From: an uncultured Thermoanaerobaculia bacterium
GTDB lineage: Bacteria > Acidobacteriota > Thermoanaerobaculia > Multivoradales > Multivoraceae
Direction: 5' to 3'
Assembly (NCBI GenBank): GCA_951812325.1
Contig: OX638294.1
Coordinates: forward strand, 965,136-1,029,135
DNA length: 64,000 nt
The notes beneath the pieces were generated by a model. The model was not told where the DNA came from, made no database searches, and worked only from the letters and a program-made list of their open reading frames with translations. How positions within the stretch are numbered: position 1 is the stretch's first letter; each line of letters starts with the position of its first letter. The translations under genes and the position numbers were made by a program. This document shows, one piece after another, positions 17,044-25,972 of this stretch.

Positions 17044-18785
17044 CACGACTCTTTGTCGGCGGCCTCGGCGGCCGTCGCCACGCGGGCGATCGCGTCGAGC
17101 TTCTCCACTACCTCGGGATCGATCTCGTCTTGCGGCACGAACTCGGCCAGCCGGTGGAAGTTCGCCTTCGCCATCAGGTTCGGCGCGCCCAGGTTGGCGG
17201 CAAAGGTCTCGAACAGCGGCGCCAGGAACTCGGAGCTTGCTTTCGTCTCCCCGCTCCAGGGAGACGGCCGGCCGCGCTCGGCCAGCGCCTTCCCCACCTC
17301 CGCCGCCGACGCCCGCATCGCCTCGACATGCCTGTCCGCCTCCGACTCCTCGAACAGCGGACCCGACGCTTCCCGCCGGGCAAAGTCGGCGGCGTAGCCG
17401 TCAAGCGCCGCCGGCGAGCACAGGTAGTTCTCGATCTCGCGCTGGCGCCAGGCGAGCCGCTCCAGGCCGTCGTCCGTCCCCACCTTCTCCGGCAGCTTGT
17501 CGAGCAGCGCGAGGCCGCGAAGCCCGGGGCAGGCCTCACGGAGGCCGTGAAAGTGCAGTTCGGCGCTCGCGAGCCGGTCCCCGACGTACTGAACGAAGGG
17601 CCGGGCAAGCGCGTTCGCCGCCGCCTCGTGGCCCAACCGGTTCGCGAAGGCCCTGAGGATCGCCAGGTCCGTCGATCCCTCGAGGTAGAGCACCCAGCCG
17701 GTCAGCTCCGCCTGCAGGTACTGGTTGAAACCGATCCGGGTCAGCGCCTTCGCGACCTGGCCGCCCCCGTCGTCGATCCGGTGTGGCTTGCCGACGAACG
17801 CAATCACCGTGTCCGTACCGGCCGCCTCCCCGAGCAGCACCTCGGAGTGGCTGGCCACCACGATCTGGCTGTGGCTCTCCGCCGCGACCTCCCGGACCAG
17901 GGAGTAAACCTCCCGCTGACGGAGGATCTCCAGGTGCGCATCCGGCTCGTCCAGGAGGAGGACGGCGCCCGGATGCGCGTACATGTAGGCCAGGATCAGC
18001 AGCGTCTGCTGCAGGCCGCGACCGCTGGAGGAGAGATCGAGCCAGATACCGCGCTCGCGGTACCGCATCGAGATCTCGCCGCGCCCTTCCACGTACACGG
18101 GCGGGTCTAGCTCGACGCCGAAGAGGCACTCGATCCGCTCCGACATCCGCTCCCAAGACTCCGCGTCCTGCTCGTGAATGCGAAAGCAGAGGTTGCGCAG
18201 GACCTCGGCGGTACGGCCCTCGCCGATGCGGACGTTCACCGCGCCCGGATCGAGGCGGGTCTCGGCCGAAGCGAGGCCCGACATCGGCGGCAAGTAGGCC
18301 ACATCGACGGCCATGGCCGGCGCCGGAATCGGCATCCGTTTCGCCGGACGACCCTGGCCGACGCGCAGGGGTCTGCAGTAGAAGGACTCGTGGTTCGCGT
18401 AGTCGAACTCGAGGCCGCACTGCCAGGCTTCCCCGCCGCTCGTTCCCTCCACCAGCACGTCGATGCAGATGTTGTTCGTCCGCTGGCGACCGTCCACCAC
18501 CCGAACGTGCCTGGTGTGGAGTTCACGCCACAGCAGGTTGGCGTTTGGGACCGGGATGGTCACCAGGTCGCGCCGATTCACCGTCACCCCTGGGCGCTTC
18601 TCCGGCGCGCTGCCGCCCGCCCGCCTCTCGCGCCAGCGCCTGAGGCCGATGTCCCAGAGCGCCAGAGCCTGCATCGCCGAGGTCTTGCCCGAGTTGTTCG
18701 GGCCGATCAGGACGACCGGGTTGCCCAGCTCGATCTCGATCTCTTCGAAGCGCTTGAAGTTGCGGATCGTGAGCTTGGTGAGCAT
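17043..18785 (-). CDS. OLD-family ATPase with C-terminal TOPRIM-like nuclease region
   Basis: This 580-residue protein has an SMC/RecF-like N-terminus (MLTKLTIRNFKRFEEIEIEL), Walker A GPNNSGKT at 28-35, the signature-like LSSSGRGLQQTLLIL, Walker B LLLLDEPDAH near 275-283 and the D-loop SHSEVLLGE. From about residue 365 come VLYLEGSTDLAIL, GLALLDK and REIENYL, the pattern of OLD-type TOPRIM nucleases. OLD ATPases cut DNA and are often phage-defence or repair factors. No GajB-like helicase or reverse transcriptase lies next to it, so this is a stand-alone OLD. It is co-translated with the sulfatase downstream, an unexpected pairing. Confidence 0.85.
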   Translation of the reverse strand: MLTKLTIRNFKRFEEIEIELGNPVVLIGPNNSGKTSAMQALALWDIGLRRWRERRAGGSAPEKRPGVTVNRRDLVTIPVPNANLLWRELHTRHVRVVDGRQRTNNICIDVLVEGTSGGEAWQCGLEFDYANHESFYCRPLRVGQGRPAKRMPIPAPAMAVDVAYLPPMSGLASAETRLDPGAVNVRIGEGRTAEVLRNLCFRIHEQDAESWERMSERIECLFGVELDPPVYVEGRGEISMRYRERGIWLDLSSSGRGLQQTLLILAYMYAHPGAVLLLDEPDAHLEILRQREVYSLVREVAAESHSQIVVASHSEVLLGEAAGTDTVIAFVGKPHRIDDGGGQVAKALTRIGFNQYLQAELTGWVLYLEGSTDLAILRAFANRLGHEAAANALARPFVQYVGDRLASAELHFHGLREACPGLRGLALLDKLPEKVGTDDGLERLAWRQREIENYLCSPAALDGYAADFARREASGPLFEESEADRHVEAMRASAAEVGKALAERGRPSPWSGETKASSEFLAPLFETFAANLGAPNLMAKANFHRLAEFVPQDEIDPEVVEKLDAIARVATAAEAADKES

Positions 18786-18864
18786 GCGCCGGCCGGTGAG
18801 GAAACCCGGCTACGTTAGCGCAGGGCAAGTTACACTCAAGACACAGGCAACCAGCAAACCCCCG

Positions 18865-20400
18865 ATGACCCAACGCACTCCCGTTCTGGTCGGCATCGCT
18901 CAGGTGCTCCAGCGAGCCGACGATCCGGCCGACGCCCGGCCGCCGATCGAGTTGATGGTCGAGGCCGTGGACAACGCCCTCGAGGACGCGGGAGCGACCG
19001 GCCTGCGCCGGCGAATCGACTCCGTGCGCGCGATGAAGGGCGTGTGGGGATACCGGAACCCCGCGCTCACCGTGATCGAAGCCCTCGACCTTCACGGCGC
19101 CGAGACCGGACTCTCCGTGGTCAGCGGCAACCAGGTGCAGGCGGTGCTCAACCAGAGCGCACTCGACATCCGGAGCGGCCGCCGCGAAGCGATCGTGCTC
19201 TGCTCGGCCGAGTGCGGCCGCACGATGGGTCGGGCGGCGAAGGCGGACCTGGAACTCGACTGGCTCAAGGACGACGATCCTCCGAAGCTCCCCGACGCAA
19301 GCTACGGCGACACGCGCTGGACCCGGCACGAAATGGAGATGGCGCGCGGCATCCAGCAGGCGGTTCAGTACTACTCCCTGTTCGAGATCGCTCTGCGGCG
19401 CCGGAACGGCGAGACCGTGGACAGGCACCGCGTCCGTATCGCGGAGTTGTGGGCGGGCTTCAACCGAGTGGCGCAGGAGAACCCGAACGCCTGGATCCGC
19501 CAACCCCTGACCGCGTCGGAGATCGGCGCCGTGTCACCCGCGAACCGCGCGGTTACCTTCCCGTACACGAAGCTGATGAACGCGAACATGCGGGTCGACA
19601 TGGCGGCGGCGCTGGTCCTCTGCTCGCTCGAGACCGCGAAGGCGCTCGGCATCCCGCGGTCGAAGATGATCTTCCCGGTGAGCGGCACGGACGCCGTCGA
19701 CCACTACTTCGTCTCCGAACGCGACGACCTGCACTCGTCGCCGGCCATCCGGCTCGCGGGCCGCAGGGCCCTGGAGCTCGCCGGAGTCGAGGCGGCGGAC
19801 CTCGACCTCGTCGATGTCTACAGCTGCTTCCCCAGCGCCGTCCAGATCGCGGCTCGTGAACTGGGTCTCGACCTCGAGCGGCCGCTCTCCGTCACCGGCG
19901 GCCTGACCTTTGGCGGCGGTCCGCTCAACAGCTACGTGATGCACTCGATCGCACGGACCGCGGAACTGCTGCGGGAGACGGACGGCGGCCGGGGCCTGGT
20001 GACCGCGAACGGCGGCATGCTGACCAAGCATTCGTTCGGCGTCTACAGCGCCGCGGAACCGGACCGGCCCTACCGTCACGAGGACCTCACGAGCAAAGTC
20101 CACGCGCTGCCGAAGCGAACCGCGACGAACGGCTACGCGGGCCCGGCCGAAGTCGAGTCCTACGCCGTCATGTTCGGCGGCGTTGCCGCGAAGTCGACGA
20201 CTTCGTTCCGGTCCGTGTACGGCAAGAGGGCAGCCCCGACCACCGAACCGTCACTCGCCCATCTCGCCTGCCGGCTGCCCGACGGCCGGAGGGCCTGGGC
20301 CAACGTCGACGACCCCGACACGCTGCGCGCGATGTGCGAACAGGAGTTCTGCGGCCGAGCCGTCCAGCTCGACGGCGCCGGCGCCGGCGAATGCCAGTGA
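18865..20400 (+). CDS. Thiolase-like (SCP2-type acetyl-CoA acetyltransferase) protein
   Basis: Thiolase-superfamily protein of 511 residues. Family features are TPVLVGIAQVLQR at the start, the SALDIRSGRREAIVLCSAE strand-helix, and GGLTFGGGPLNSYVMHSIA near residue 345. The segment where thiolases carry the nucleophile Cys reads SVVSGNQVQAVLNQ, with no Cys, and the downstream region reads VDVYSCFPSAVQ. Catalysis may therefore differ from true thiolases. ATG 18865 is the first good start clear of the divergent ATPase gene. Its last ten bases overlap the next gene's start. Confidence 0.8.
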   Translation: MTQRTPVLVGIAQVLQRADDPADARPPIELMVEAVDNALEDAGATGLRRRIDSVRAMKGVWGYRNPALTVIEALDLHGAETGLSVVSGNQVQAVLNQSALDIRSGRREAIVLCSAECGRTMGRAAKADLELDWLKDDDPPKLPDASYGDTRWTRHEMEMARGIQQAVQYYSLFEIALRRRNGETVDRHRVRIAELWAGFNRVAQENPNAWIRQPLTASEIGAVSPANRAVTFPYTKLMNANMRVDMAAALVLCSLETAKALGIPRSKMIFPVSGTDAVDHYFVSERDDLHSSPAIRLAGRRALELAGVEAADLDLVDVYSCFPSAVQIAARELGLDLERPLSVTGGLTFGGGPLNSYVMHSIARTAELLRETDGGRGLVTANGGMLTKHSFGVYSAAEPDRPYRHEDLTSKVHALPKRTATNGYAGPAEVESYAVMFGGVAAKSTTSFRSVYGKRAAPTTEPSLAHLACRLPDGRRAWANVDDPDTLRAMCEQEFCGRAVQLDGAGAGECQ

Positions 20401-22133
20401 TCCTTCGCCTCTGCCTCGCCGCGCTCGCCGCCCTGTCGCTCGCGGGCTGCCTGGGCAATCCCGCCGGCCCGGCCCGGAGCGCGATGTTCGATTACGACCC
20501 GGGCGCCGATCCCGTTTCCAACCCGGATTCGCTGTTCGCGCCATTCGACCCGGAGCGAGCGGACACCGACGGGACGATCAACCGCTACTCGCTCGACCAG
20601 CCCACCTCGCTCAACCCCCTGTTCATCCGCGCCTGGACCGACGGGTTCCTCTACCGGCTGCTGTTCGATCCGATCGCGCACCGCAGACCGGACCTCACCG
20701 CCGAATGGAACCCGGCGATGGTCGACCAGGTCGAGGAACTCGACGGCGGCAAGGTCCACCGCATCCGGCTCCACGCCGGCATGCGCTGGCACGACGGCGC
20801 GCCGGTCACCTCAGAGGATGTTCGCTTCAGCTGGGAGGCGATCGCCGACGACTACGTGCCGACGGTCGACTACAAGTACAAGGCCGCCGAGATCGAGGAC
20901 ATCCGGATCATCGACGACATCACCTTCGACGTCGTCCACCGGCAGATCTCGGCGCTTAGAATCGACAATCTCTACTTCCCCGTCGTTCCCGCCCACATCC
21001 TGAACAACCCGGAAGAGCGCGCCGCGGATCCCAGCCTCCGCACGAGCGCCTACTACAACCGCTACCTGCGGGAGCTCGGGATCGGCAACGGGCCTTACAG
21101 GTTCGTCGAGTGGATCCACGCCGACCGGATCATCGTCGAGCGCTGGGAGGACTACCACCACGACAAGCCGCCCATCCGCCGCCAGGCAATCACGACCCAC
21201 AGCGACCGGAACGCGGCCCTGCTCCAGTTCCGAAAGGGACAGCTCGACGACATCTGGCTGACCGTCCAGCAGCACGGCAGCCAGACCAACGACGAGGAGT
21301 TCCATGCGGTCGGCGTGAAGGCCTGGGGACCGAGATGGATGCAGGCCTACATCGGCTGGCAGCAGGGCGGGAACAACCACTTCTTCGGCGATGTCCGGGT
21401 GCGGCGGGCGATGGCCCACGCGTATGACGCCGAGCGCGTGTTGCGGCAGGTGAGCTGGAACGTCTACACCCGCTCGAACGGGATGTTCCCGCCGAGCCAC
21501 TGGAGCCACAATCCGGACGTCCAGCCGCTCGAGTACGACCTGGACAAGGCGGCCGAGCTCCTGGACGAGGCCGGCTGGAAGTCGAACCCCGACGACGGCT
21601 GGCGCTACAAGGAAATCGACGGCGAGCAGGTGCAGTTCCACTTCATGATGAATCTGCCCCAGTCCTTCGTCGACGCCCGCCGCATGGTCGACATCTACCG
21701 CGACGACCTGCGCCGCATCGGCGTCTCCTTCGACACGGAAATCCAGGAAAACGCGAGCCGCTCGCCGCTCTTGATTCAGCACGAGATGATCGCCCACGTC
21801 GACACCTTCCAGGTCTTCGCCGACCCGGACATCTGGCGCAACTTCTTCCACAGCGAAGCGATCGACAACGGCCGCAACTACGACAGCTACAGCAACCCGA
21901 AGGTCGACGAACTGTTCGACCGCTCGCGCGTGGAACTCGACCGCGAACGCCGCGCCGAACTCCTGCGCGAACTTCAGGCCCGGATCCAGGCCGACCAGCC
22001 GGCCCTGTTCCTGTGGAACTACAGCACGACCTGGGGCTTCAGCAAGCGGATGCGCGGCGTCGAACTCGGCCCGTCAGGCGTGACCGCGTTCGTGCCCGGG
22101 ACCCGGGGCTGGTGGATCGAACGGGAGGAGTAA
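20391..22133 (+). CDS. ABC transporter solute-binding lipoprotein, family 5 (peptide/nickel type)
   Basis: This 580-residue protein starts MPVILRLCLAALAALSLAGC, a lipoprotein signal with lipobox LAGC at about residue 20. The SBP_bac_5 pattern follows: SLNPLFIRAWTDGFLYRLLF, VHRIRLHAGMRWHDGAPVTSEDVRFSW, and GPYRFVEW. It should capture oligopeptides or similar solutes outside the inner membrane. No permease or ATPase gene is adjacent, so it may work with a transporter elsewhere. The start overlaps the thiolase-like stop by 10 bases, so the pair is translationally coupled. Confidence 0.88.
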   Translation: MPVILRLCLAALAALSLAGCLGNPAGPARSAMFDYDPGADPVSNPDSLFAPFDPERADTDGTINRYSLDQPTSLNPLFIRAWTDGFLYRLLFDPIAHRRPDLTAEWNPAMVDQVEELDGGKVHRIRLHAGMRWHDGAPVTSEDVRFSWEAIADDYVPTVDYKYKAAEIEDIRIIDDITFDVVHRQISALRIDNLYFPVVPAHILNNPEERAADPSLRTSAYYNRYLRELGIGNGPYRFVEWIHADRIIVERWEDYHHDKPPIRRQAITTHSDRNAALLQFRKGQLDDIWLTVQQHGSQTNDEEFHAVGVKAWGPRWMQAYIGWQQGGNNHFFGDVRVRRAMAHAYDAERVLRQVSWNVYTRSNGMFPPSHWSHNPDVQPLEYDLDKAAELLDEAGWKSNPDDGWRYKEIDGEQVQFHFMMNLPQSFVDARRMVDIYRDDLRRIGVSFDTEIQENASRSPLLIQHEMIAHVDTFQVFADPDIWRNFFHSEAIDNGRNYDSYSNPKVDELFDRSRVELDRERRAELLRELQARIQADQPALFLWNYSTTWGFSKRMRGVELGPSGVTAFVPGTRGWWIEREE

Positions 22134-22149
22134 CAGCAGCGCCCGTGGA

Positions 22150-22167
22150 GACCTCGAACTCGAGGTC
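22150..22167. promoter_or_regulatory. 18-bp palindrome upstream of the XRE/ImmA gene
   Basis: GACCTCGA-AC-TCGAGGTC has 8-bp perfect arms and a 2-bp centre, 23 bp before the ATG at 22191. The downstream gene has an N-terminal XRE-like helix-turn-helix, so this is a candidate autoregulatory operator. A terminator for the preceding lipoprotein gene is less likely because no T-run follows. Confidence 0.35.
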
Positions 22168-22190
22168 GCGGCGCGATAGCCTGTCGTGGC

Positions 22191-23375
22191 ATGCAAGCCC
22201 TTGCGGTCAATCCACGAAACCTCCAATGGGCCCGGCGGGAATCCGGTCTCACTCCTGCGGAAGCGGCGCAGAAGCTCGCCATCCGGCCTGCCCGCGGCCG
22301 GACCCCGGTCGAGCGGTTGGCAGACCTGGAGTGTGGAACCGCTCAGCCGACAAGGCCACTGCTGCGCCGAATGGCGAAGGCCTATTTTCTGCCCGAACTC
22401 GTCTTCTTCATGGATCAGAGACCCCGGCACGCCAGTCTCGGCGTGGACTTTCGCGGCCCACGGCGCAGAGGCTCGCCGCGGGAGGAAGCCGTCGTGCGGG
22501 CACTGGTCAGAAAGATCTTGGCCGGCCAGCGTCTCCTGCGGGCGGAGATCGTCGCCGATCAGTGCTTCGAGGAAGTCGCCTTCGTCGGCTCCCTGATGAT
22601 CGAGCACGGGTCGGATGCCGCCTTGGCGCACCTTGACCAGTTGATCGGCTCGGCCCGTCCACAGAGTGCTCGCAACCCCGCACAGGCATTCGACGCCCTC
22701 CGCCGTGCGTTGCACGCGGCCGGCGTCTTCGTCCTCCTGAAGGGCGACCTCGGCAGCCATCACACGGCAGTATCCGCCGACCTCTTCCGGGGATTCGCGC
22801 TCGCCGACCGTTTCGCGCCATACATCGTGATCAACCCGAACGATGCCCGGGCAGCCTGGTCGTTCACGCTGGTCCACGAACTCGTTCACATCCTCCTGGG
22901 CAACACCGGAATGAGCAGCGGTCCAACCGCCCGACCCGACCATCGCGCCGAAGAGGTCTGCAACGACGTCGCCAGCACCTTTCTGCTGCCCGAGGCGGCG
23001 CTTCCCCCGATGCAGCCGACCGATTCGGCCATCGAGGAAACCGTCTCGGCCGTGGAAGAGACGGCCCGTGAGAACAACGTCAGCCGCACGCTCGTCGCGT
23101 ACCGCCTGCTCCGGGCCGGAACGATCAACGGGGCAACGTATCGCGCGCTCGCCCGTCGGTTCCGCACCGAATGGCGCAAGCTACGCGAAAGAGCGCGGGG
23201 AACCGGGCAACAGGGAACCGGGCCGTCGTGGTACGCCGTACGCCGCCATCGAACCGGAAAGGCGCTGCTCGACGTCGTCCGTCACTTCCACCACGACAAC
23301 TCCCTCGTCACCACGAAAGCCGCCACAGTCCTCGGTGTCAGGCCCGCCCAGGTCCACAGGTTGCTGAACCTCTAG
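22191..23375 (+). CDS. XRE-type HTH plus ImmA/IrrE metallopeptidase domain protein
   Basis: This 394-residue protein has an N-terminal helix-turn-helix (NLQWARRESGLTPAEAAQKL, residues about 10-70) and a zinc protease domain with HELVHILLG at 229-237 and the later ligand region EEVCNDVASTFLLPE. Proteins of this COG2856 type cleave or control repressors and are often paired with a PIN-type toxin. Here a DUF4411-like PIN fragment follows at 23491. The last 100 residues are basic and add a second, HTH-like segment (KAATVLGVRPAQVHRLLNL). It is probably part of a defence, toxin-antitoxin or prophage-derived module. Confidence 0.87.
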   Translation: MQALAVNPRNLQWARRESGLTPAEAAQKLAIRPARGRTPVERLADLECGTAQPTRPLLRRMAKAYFLPELVFFMDQRPRHASLGVDFRGPRRRGSPREEAVVRALVRKILAGQRLLRAEIVADQCFEEVAFVGSLMIEHGSDAALAHLDQLIGSARPQSARNPAQAFDALRRALHAAGVFVLLKGDLGSHHTAVSADLFRGFALADRFAPYIVINPNDARAAWSFTLVHELVHILLGNTGMSSGPTARPDHRAEEVCNDVASTFLLPEAALPPMQPTDSAIEETVSAVEETARENNVSRTLVAYRLLRAGTINGATYRALARRFRTEWRKLRERARGTGQQGTGPSWYAVRRHRTGKALLDVVRHFHHDNSLVTTKAATVLGVRPAQVHRLLNL

Positions 23376-23490
23376 CAGCCCATCGCAGACTCCATGTTCA
23401 GCCCCCGCCTCTCCAGCACCCCGCGTCGCAGAACCTGCTTCGCTGCGTTGTACGGCACCCGCCCCTGATCCTGAACCTGGTCTGGTCCTG

Positions 23491-23797
23491 ATGGCCTTGC
23501 TCTACGTGTTCGACGCCAACGTCGTGATCGATGCGGCGAGCCGCTACTACCCCCTTGATCGTGTACCAGAGTTCTGGCACTGGTTCCTCCACCATGCGGA
23601 ATGCGGGCGACTCAAGGCGCCGCCCGCGGTCTTTGCCGGCATTCGACGAAGCCAGCGCCGCCCGCGAGTGCCTTCTGCCGCTCCACCATCGAGACCCGTT
23701 CGACCGGGGGCTGGTGTGCCAGGCACTTCTTCACGATCTCGCTATCGTCACCCCCGACCCGGCGATCGCCAGCTACCCGGCGCCGGTCCTCTGGTAG
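23491..23797 (+). pseudogene. Broken PIN-domain toxin: DUF4411-like N-terminus joined to a VapC-like C-terminus
   Basis: From ATG 23491 the frame encodes MALLYVFDANVVIDAASRYY and RVPEFWHWFLHHAECGRLKA, the DUF4411 N-terminus with the first PIN aspartate. After about 23635 that frame loses similarity. A different frame then gives FDEASAARECLLPLHHRDPF and DRGLVCQALLHDLAIVTPDP up to a TAG at 23795-23797, a classic VapC PIN C-terminus. Either a frameshift broke one gene or a deletion fused two toxins; both sides being recognisable but of different PIN families favours fusion. It is probably non-functional. The usual partner, an XRE/ImmA protein, lies directly upstream. Confidence 0.65.
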
Positions 23798-23843
23798 CGA
23801 ACCGCAGTTCGCGACGATCCGACAACTCAACGGGAGATGAACC

Positions 23844-24119
23844 GTGATCCTGCTGGTCCGCAACCGCGTGAAAGACCTCGACCACTGGAAGCGCGTCTTC
23901 GACGAGCAGGAGGCCGCCGGCCTGGCCGCCGGCCTGTCGGTCGAGCACGTCTGGCGCTCAGCCGACAACCCGGACGAAGTGTTCTTCATCCTGGGCGTCG
24001 AAGACCGGGCGACGGCGGAGGCCTACATGGCGACACCCGAGGCAGCCGCGGTCGGCGAGGAGGCCGGCGCGCTTGAAGGTGAGTACTGGTTCCTGGAGGA
24101 GTTCCCGGCGCCGGGCTGA
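23844..24119 (+). CDS. Small dimeric alpha-beta barrel (ABM-like) protein
   Basis: A 91-residue protein beginning with GTG (MILLVRNRVKDLDHWKRVFD). The pattern of a strand, a helix with DxxxWKxxFDE, then VWRSADNPDEVFFILGVEDR and a short C-terminal strand fits the ferredoxin-like dimeric barrel seen in antibiotic-biosynthesis monooxygenase and related stress proteins. No catalytic residues define an activity. It follows the broken toxin by 46 bp. The 181 bp after it, up to 24301, hold nothing I recognise. Confidence 0.6.
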   Translation: MILLVRNRVKDLDHWKRVFDEQEAAGLAAGLSVEHVWRSADNPDEVFFILGVEDRATAEAYMATPEAAAVGEEAGALEGEYWFLEEFPAPG

Positions 24120-24300
24120 GACCCACTCGACCGGGCTCTACCCGCTTTCCCAGGCGCCAGAGCACACCGCAGACGACGTCGAGCCCTTCGAACCTGCTCC
24201 CGGCAGCCCGAACCGGCAATCGCTGGGCCAGATTCCGGACCGCGGCTGAACGCCGGTGCCGCCACAGACCGAGCCATCCCTTTGCGCCAGCGGTTCGGGT

Positions 24301-25446
24301 TCAGGCTCGGGCGTGCTGCTCCAGGTACAGAGTTCTCCTCTCCTGGCCGGTACCTTCCGTCCTGTCGATCTGTTCAACACAGGAGAACCTGTAGCGTCCA
24401 CCAACCTCCAGGCCGTCCAGGCTCGGCCCGCCATCACGGATCTCGCCCTGGACTCTGCCAGTCTCCGTCCGCAAACCCCAGTGGCCCGAAGCGCGATGGA
24501 ACTTCTCGAACTCCCCGACCAGCTCAACAGTCTCGGTGCTGAGATTCGAGACTTCGGAGAGAATCTGAACCAGTCGACCGGCCTCCGCTGCCGTAACCGA
24601 AGCATGCGAAGCCCCGGTCGCGGATGGCTCCGCCCAAGAATACCGCAGGCTGGTCGCGCGCTCGTCCAGAACACGCAGGAGCCTCAGACAGGAGCCGGCG
24701 AAATGACCCTTGTGGGGCCGCACCGCAGCAGGCGCCTTGTCGGGTTCCGCCACCGCTTCGAACAGCGCGTCAACACGCCGAAGGGCGCGGGCCAGCTCGC
24801 TCTCTCCGACCAGATTGGGCATGTGGGTCGATTCGAGAAGCACTCGAAACGAACCGTCAGACGCTGGAACGACAATATCCAGCATGGTGCCGGCATCCTG
24901 CTCCAGCATGCCGCGATACTCCTTGGACAAGTCCCGCCACGCCGACCTGTAGGCATGCTTGACCAGCGTTTGCACTTCGCCGAGGATCGCAAGGTACGTA
25001 TCGAGTCGGATGCGATGGTCCGCAGCCGCCTCCGGCGGTTCGGCCACCAACTCCATCACCAGCCGGTTGCGAGCTCGGGCTTCACCGAGCACCGACTCAT
25101 CCGGTGAAGCGGGATGCAGCAGGAAGCCCTCGTCCGGCAGGAAGCCCGTCTCCTCCAGAGGTCGCGCCTGACGGTCGAGCAGAAGCGGCTCCGCCAGATC
25201 GGCAGAGGCAGGCGTCAAATGCCACTCCTCGACGCCAGCCTGGATCAAGAGGGCCCGCAGATCAAGCGCCCCGGCCCGGAACCGGAACAGTCTCTCAGGT
25301 GGTACACCCACCACGAGATGACGGCTCACACCGGGCGGTTCTTCCACAGCCAGGCCTACGTAGTGGCCGCCGATCGCATCGCGCGCCTCGAACACCTGGG
25401 GCCCGTCGTACCAGAACAGGGTCGCCTCGTGGGTGATGGTCTTCAT
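24301..25446 (-). CDS. Unknown protein, DUF6575-like; second gene of a two-gene module
   Basis: This 381-residue protein starts MKTITHEATLFWYDGPQVFE and continues GGHYVGLAVE, RHLVVGVPPERLFRFRAG. The small N-terminal beta domain resembles DUF6575-type proteins in my recollection, an assignment not verified. The rest is predicted mostly helical and charged. Its start overlaps the stop of the 125-residue gene upstream (ATGA), so the two are expressed together. Its position among the toxin and peptidase genes suggests an accessory or defence role, but nothing in the sequence proves this. Confidence 0.6.
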   Translation of the reverse strand: MKTITHEATLFWYDGPQVFEARDAIGGHYVGLAVEEPPGVSRHLVVGVPPERLFRFRAGALDLRALLIQAGVEEWHLTPASADLAEPLLLDRQARPLEETGFLPDEGFLLHPASPDESVLGEARARNRLVMELVAEPPEAAADHRIRLDTYLAILGEVQTLVKHAYRSAWRDLSKEYRGMLEQDAGTMLDIVVPASDGSFRVLLESTHMPNLVGESELARALRRVDALFEAVAEPDKAPAAVRPHKGHFAGSCLRLLRVLDERATSLRYSWAEPSATGASHASVTAAEAGRLVQILSEVSNLSTETVELVGEFEKFHRASGHWGLRTETGRVQGEIRDGGPSLDGLEVGGRYRFSCVEQIDRTEGTGQERRTLYLEQHARA

Positions 25447-25820
25447 TGCGTATCACCTGCACAACACGCCAACACGTCGTAGTCGGCGAACGGCCACCAA
25501 GTGTGGTGGGAACGCTGCCCAGTCTGCTGCACGCGACCCGAGCCGGCTGTCAACGACAGTCTACAGACGTGGCGCCCTCTCATCGTCGGCAGTTTCAGCA
25601 CTTGTTCGGAGTCGGCACGATCCGCATGGATCGACAGTCCACGGGCCTGACACTCCGTGACTCCGGAAAAGACCTGGCGCGGCTTCTCAGCTCGCTGAGA
25701 TCTGAAGTCGTCTTCGGTCGGCGGAATCGTCCGAACGAGCCGGAACATCAGGCGAAGCTCCCCTATCTCCTCGGCGTCATCCGGTGGACAACCTGGCGGA
25801 AGCTCCTCGCGGTAGCACAT
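25443..25820 (-). CDS. Small unknown protein; first gene of the two-gene module
   Basis: This 125-residue protein starts MCYREELPPGCPPDDAEEIG and ends HHTWWPFADYDVLACCAGDT. It has no signal peptide or membrane segment. Translational coupling to the next gene by a four-base ATGA overlap argues that it is real and that the products work together. Codon use is less GC-biased than in the neighbouring metabolic genes, consistent with acquired DNA. I recognise no domain. Confidence 0.6.
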   Translation of the reverse strand: MCYREELPPGCPPDDAEEIGELRLMFRLVRTIPPTEDDFRSQRAEKPRQVFSGVTECQARGLSIHADRADSEQVLKLPTMRGRHVCRLSLTAGSGRVQQTGQRSHHTWWPFADYDVLACCAGDTQ

Positions 25821-25972
25821 CAGCGGGGCCTGGTCCGTTTCGCCTGGAGACGCGGCATGTCAGTACCGGCGCCGGGGGCTGCGGCGTTCGGCCGGCAGCG
25901 GGGCGAGGCGCCAGGTTGCGGGAACGTGGGGGCCGGCGCCGAACACGGAGCCTCCGACAGGTCCAGGGCCGC

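Noticed and set aside
15112..17397. 761-residue plus-strand frame
   Set aside because: Mirror of the sulfatase gene plus repeats; low-complexity Arg/Val/His-rich sequence.
18463..18864. N-terminal extension of the thiolase-like gene
   Set aside because: It lies antisense to the OLD ATPase N-terminus; ATG 18865 gives a natural family start.
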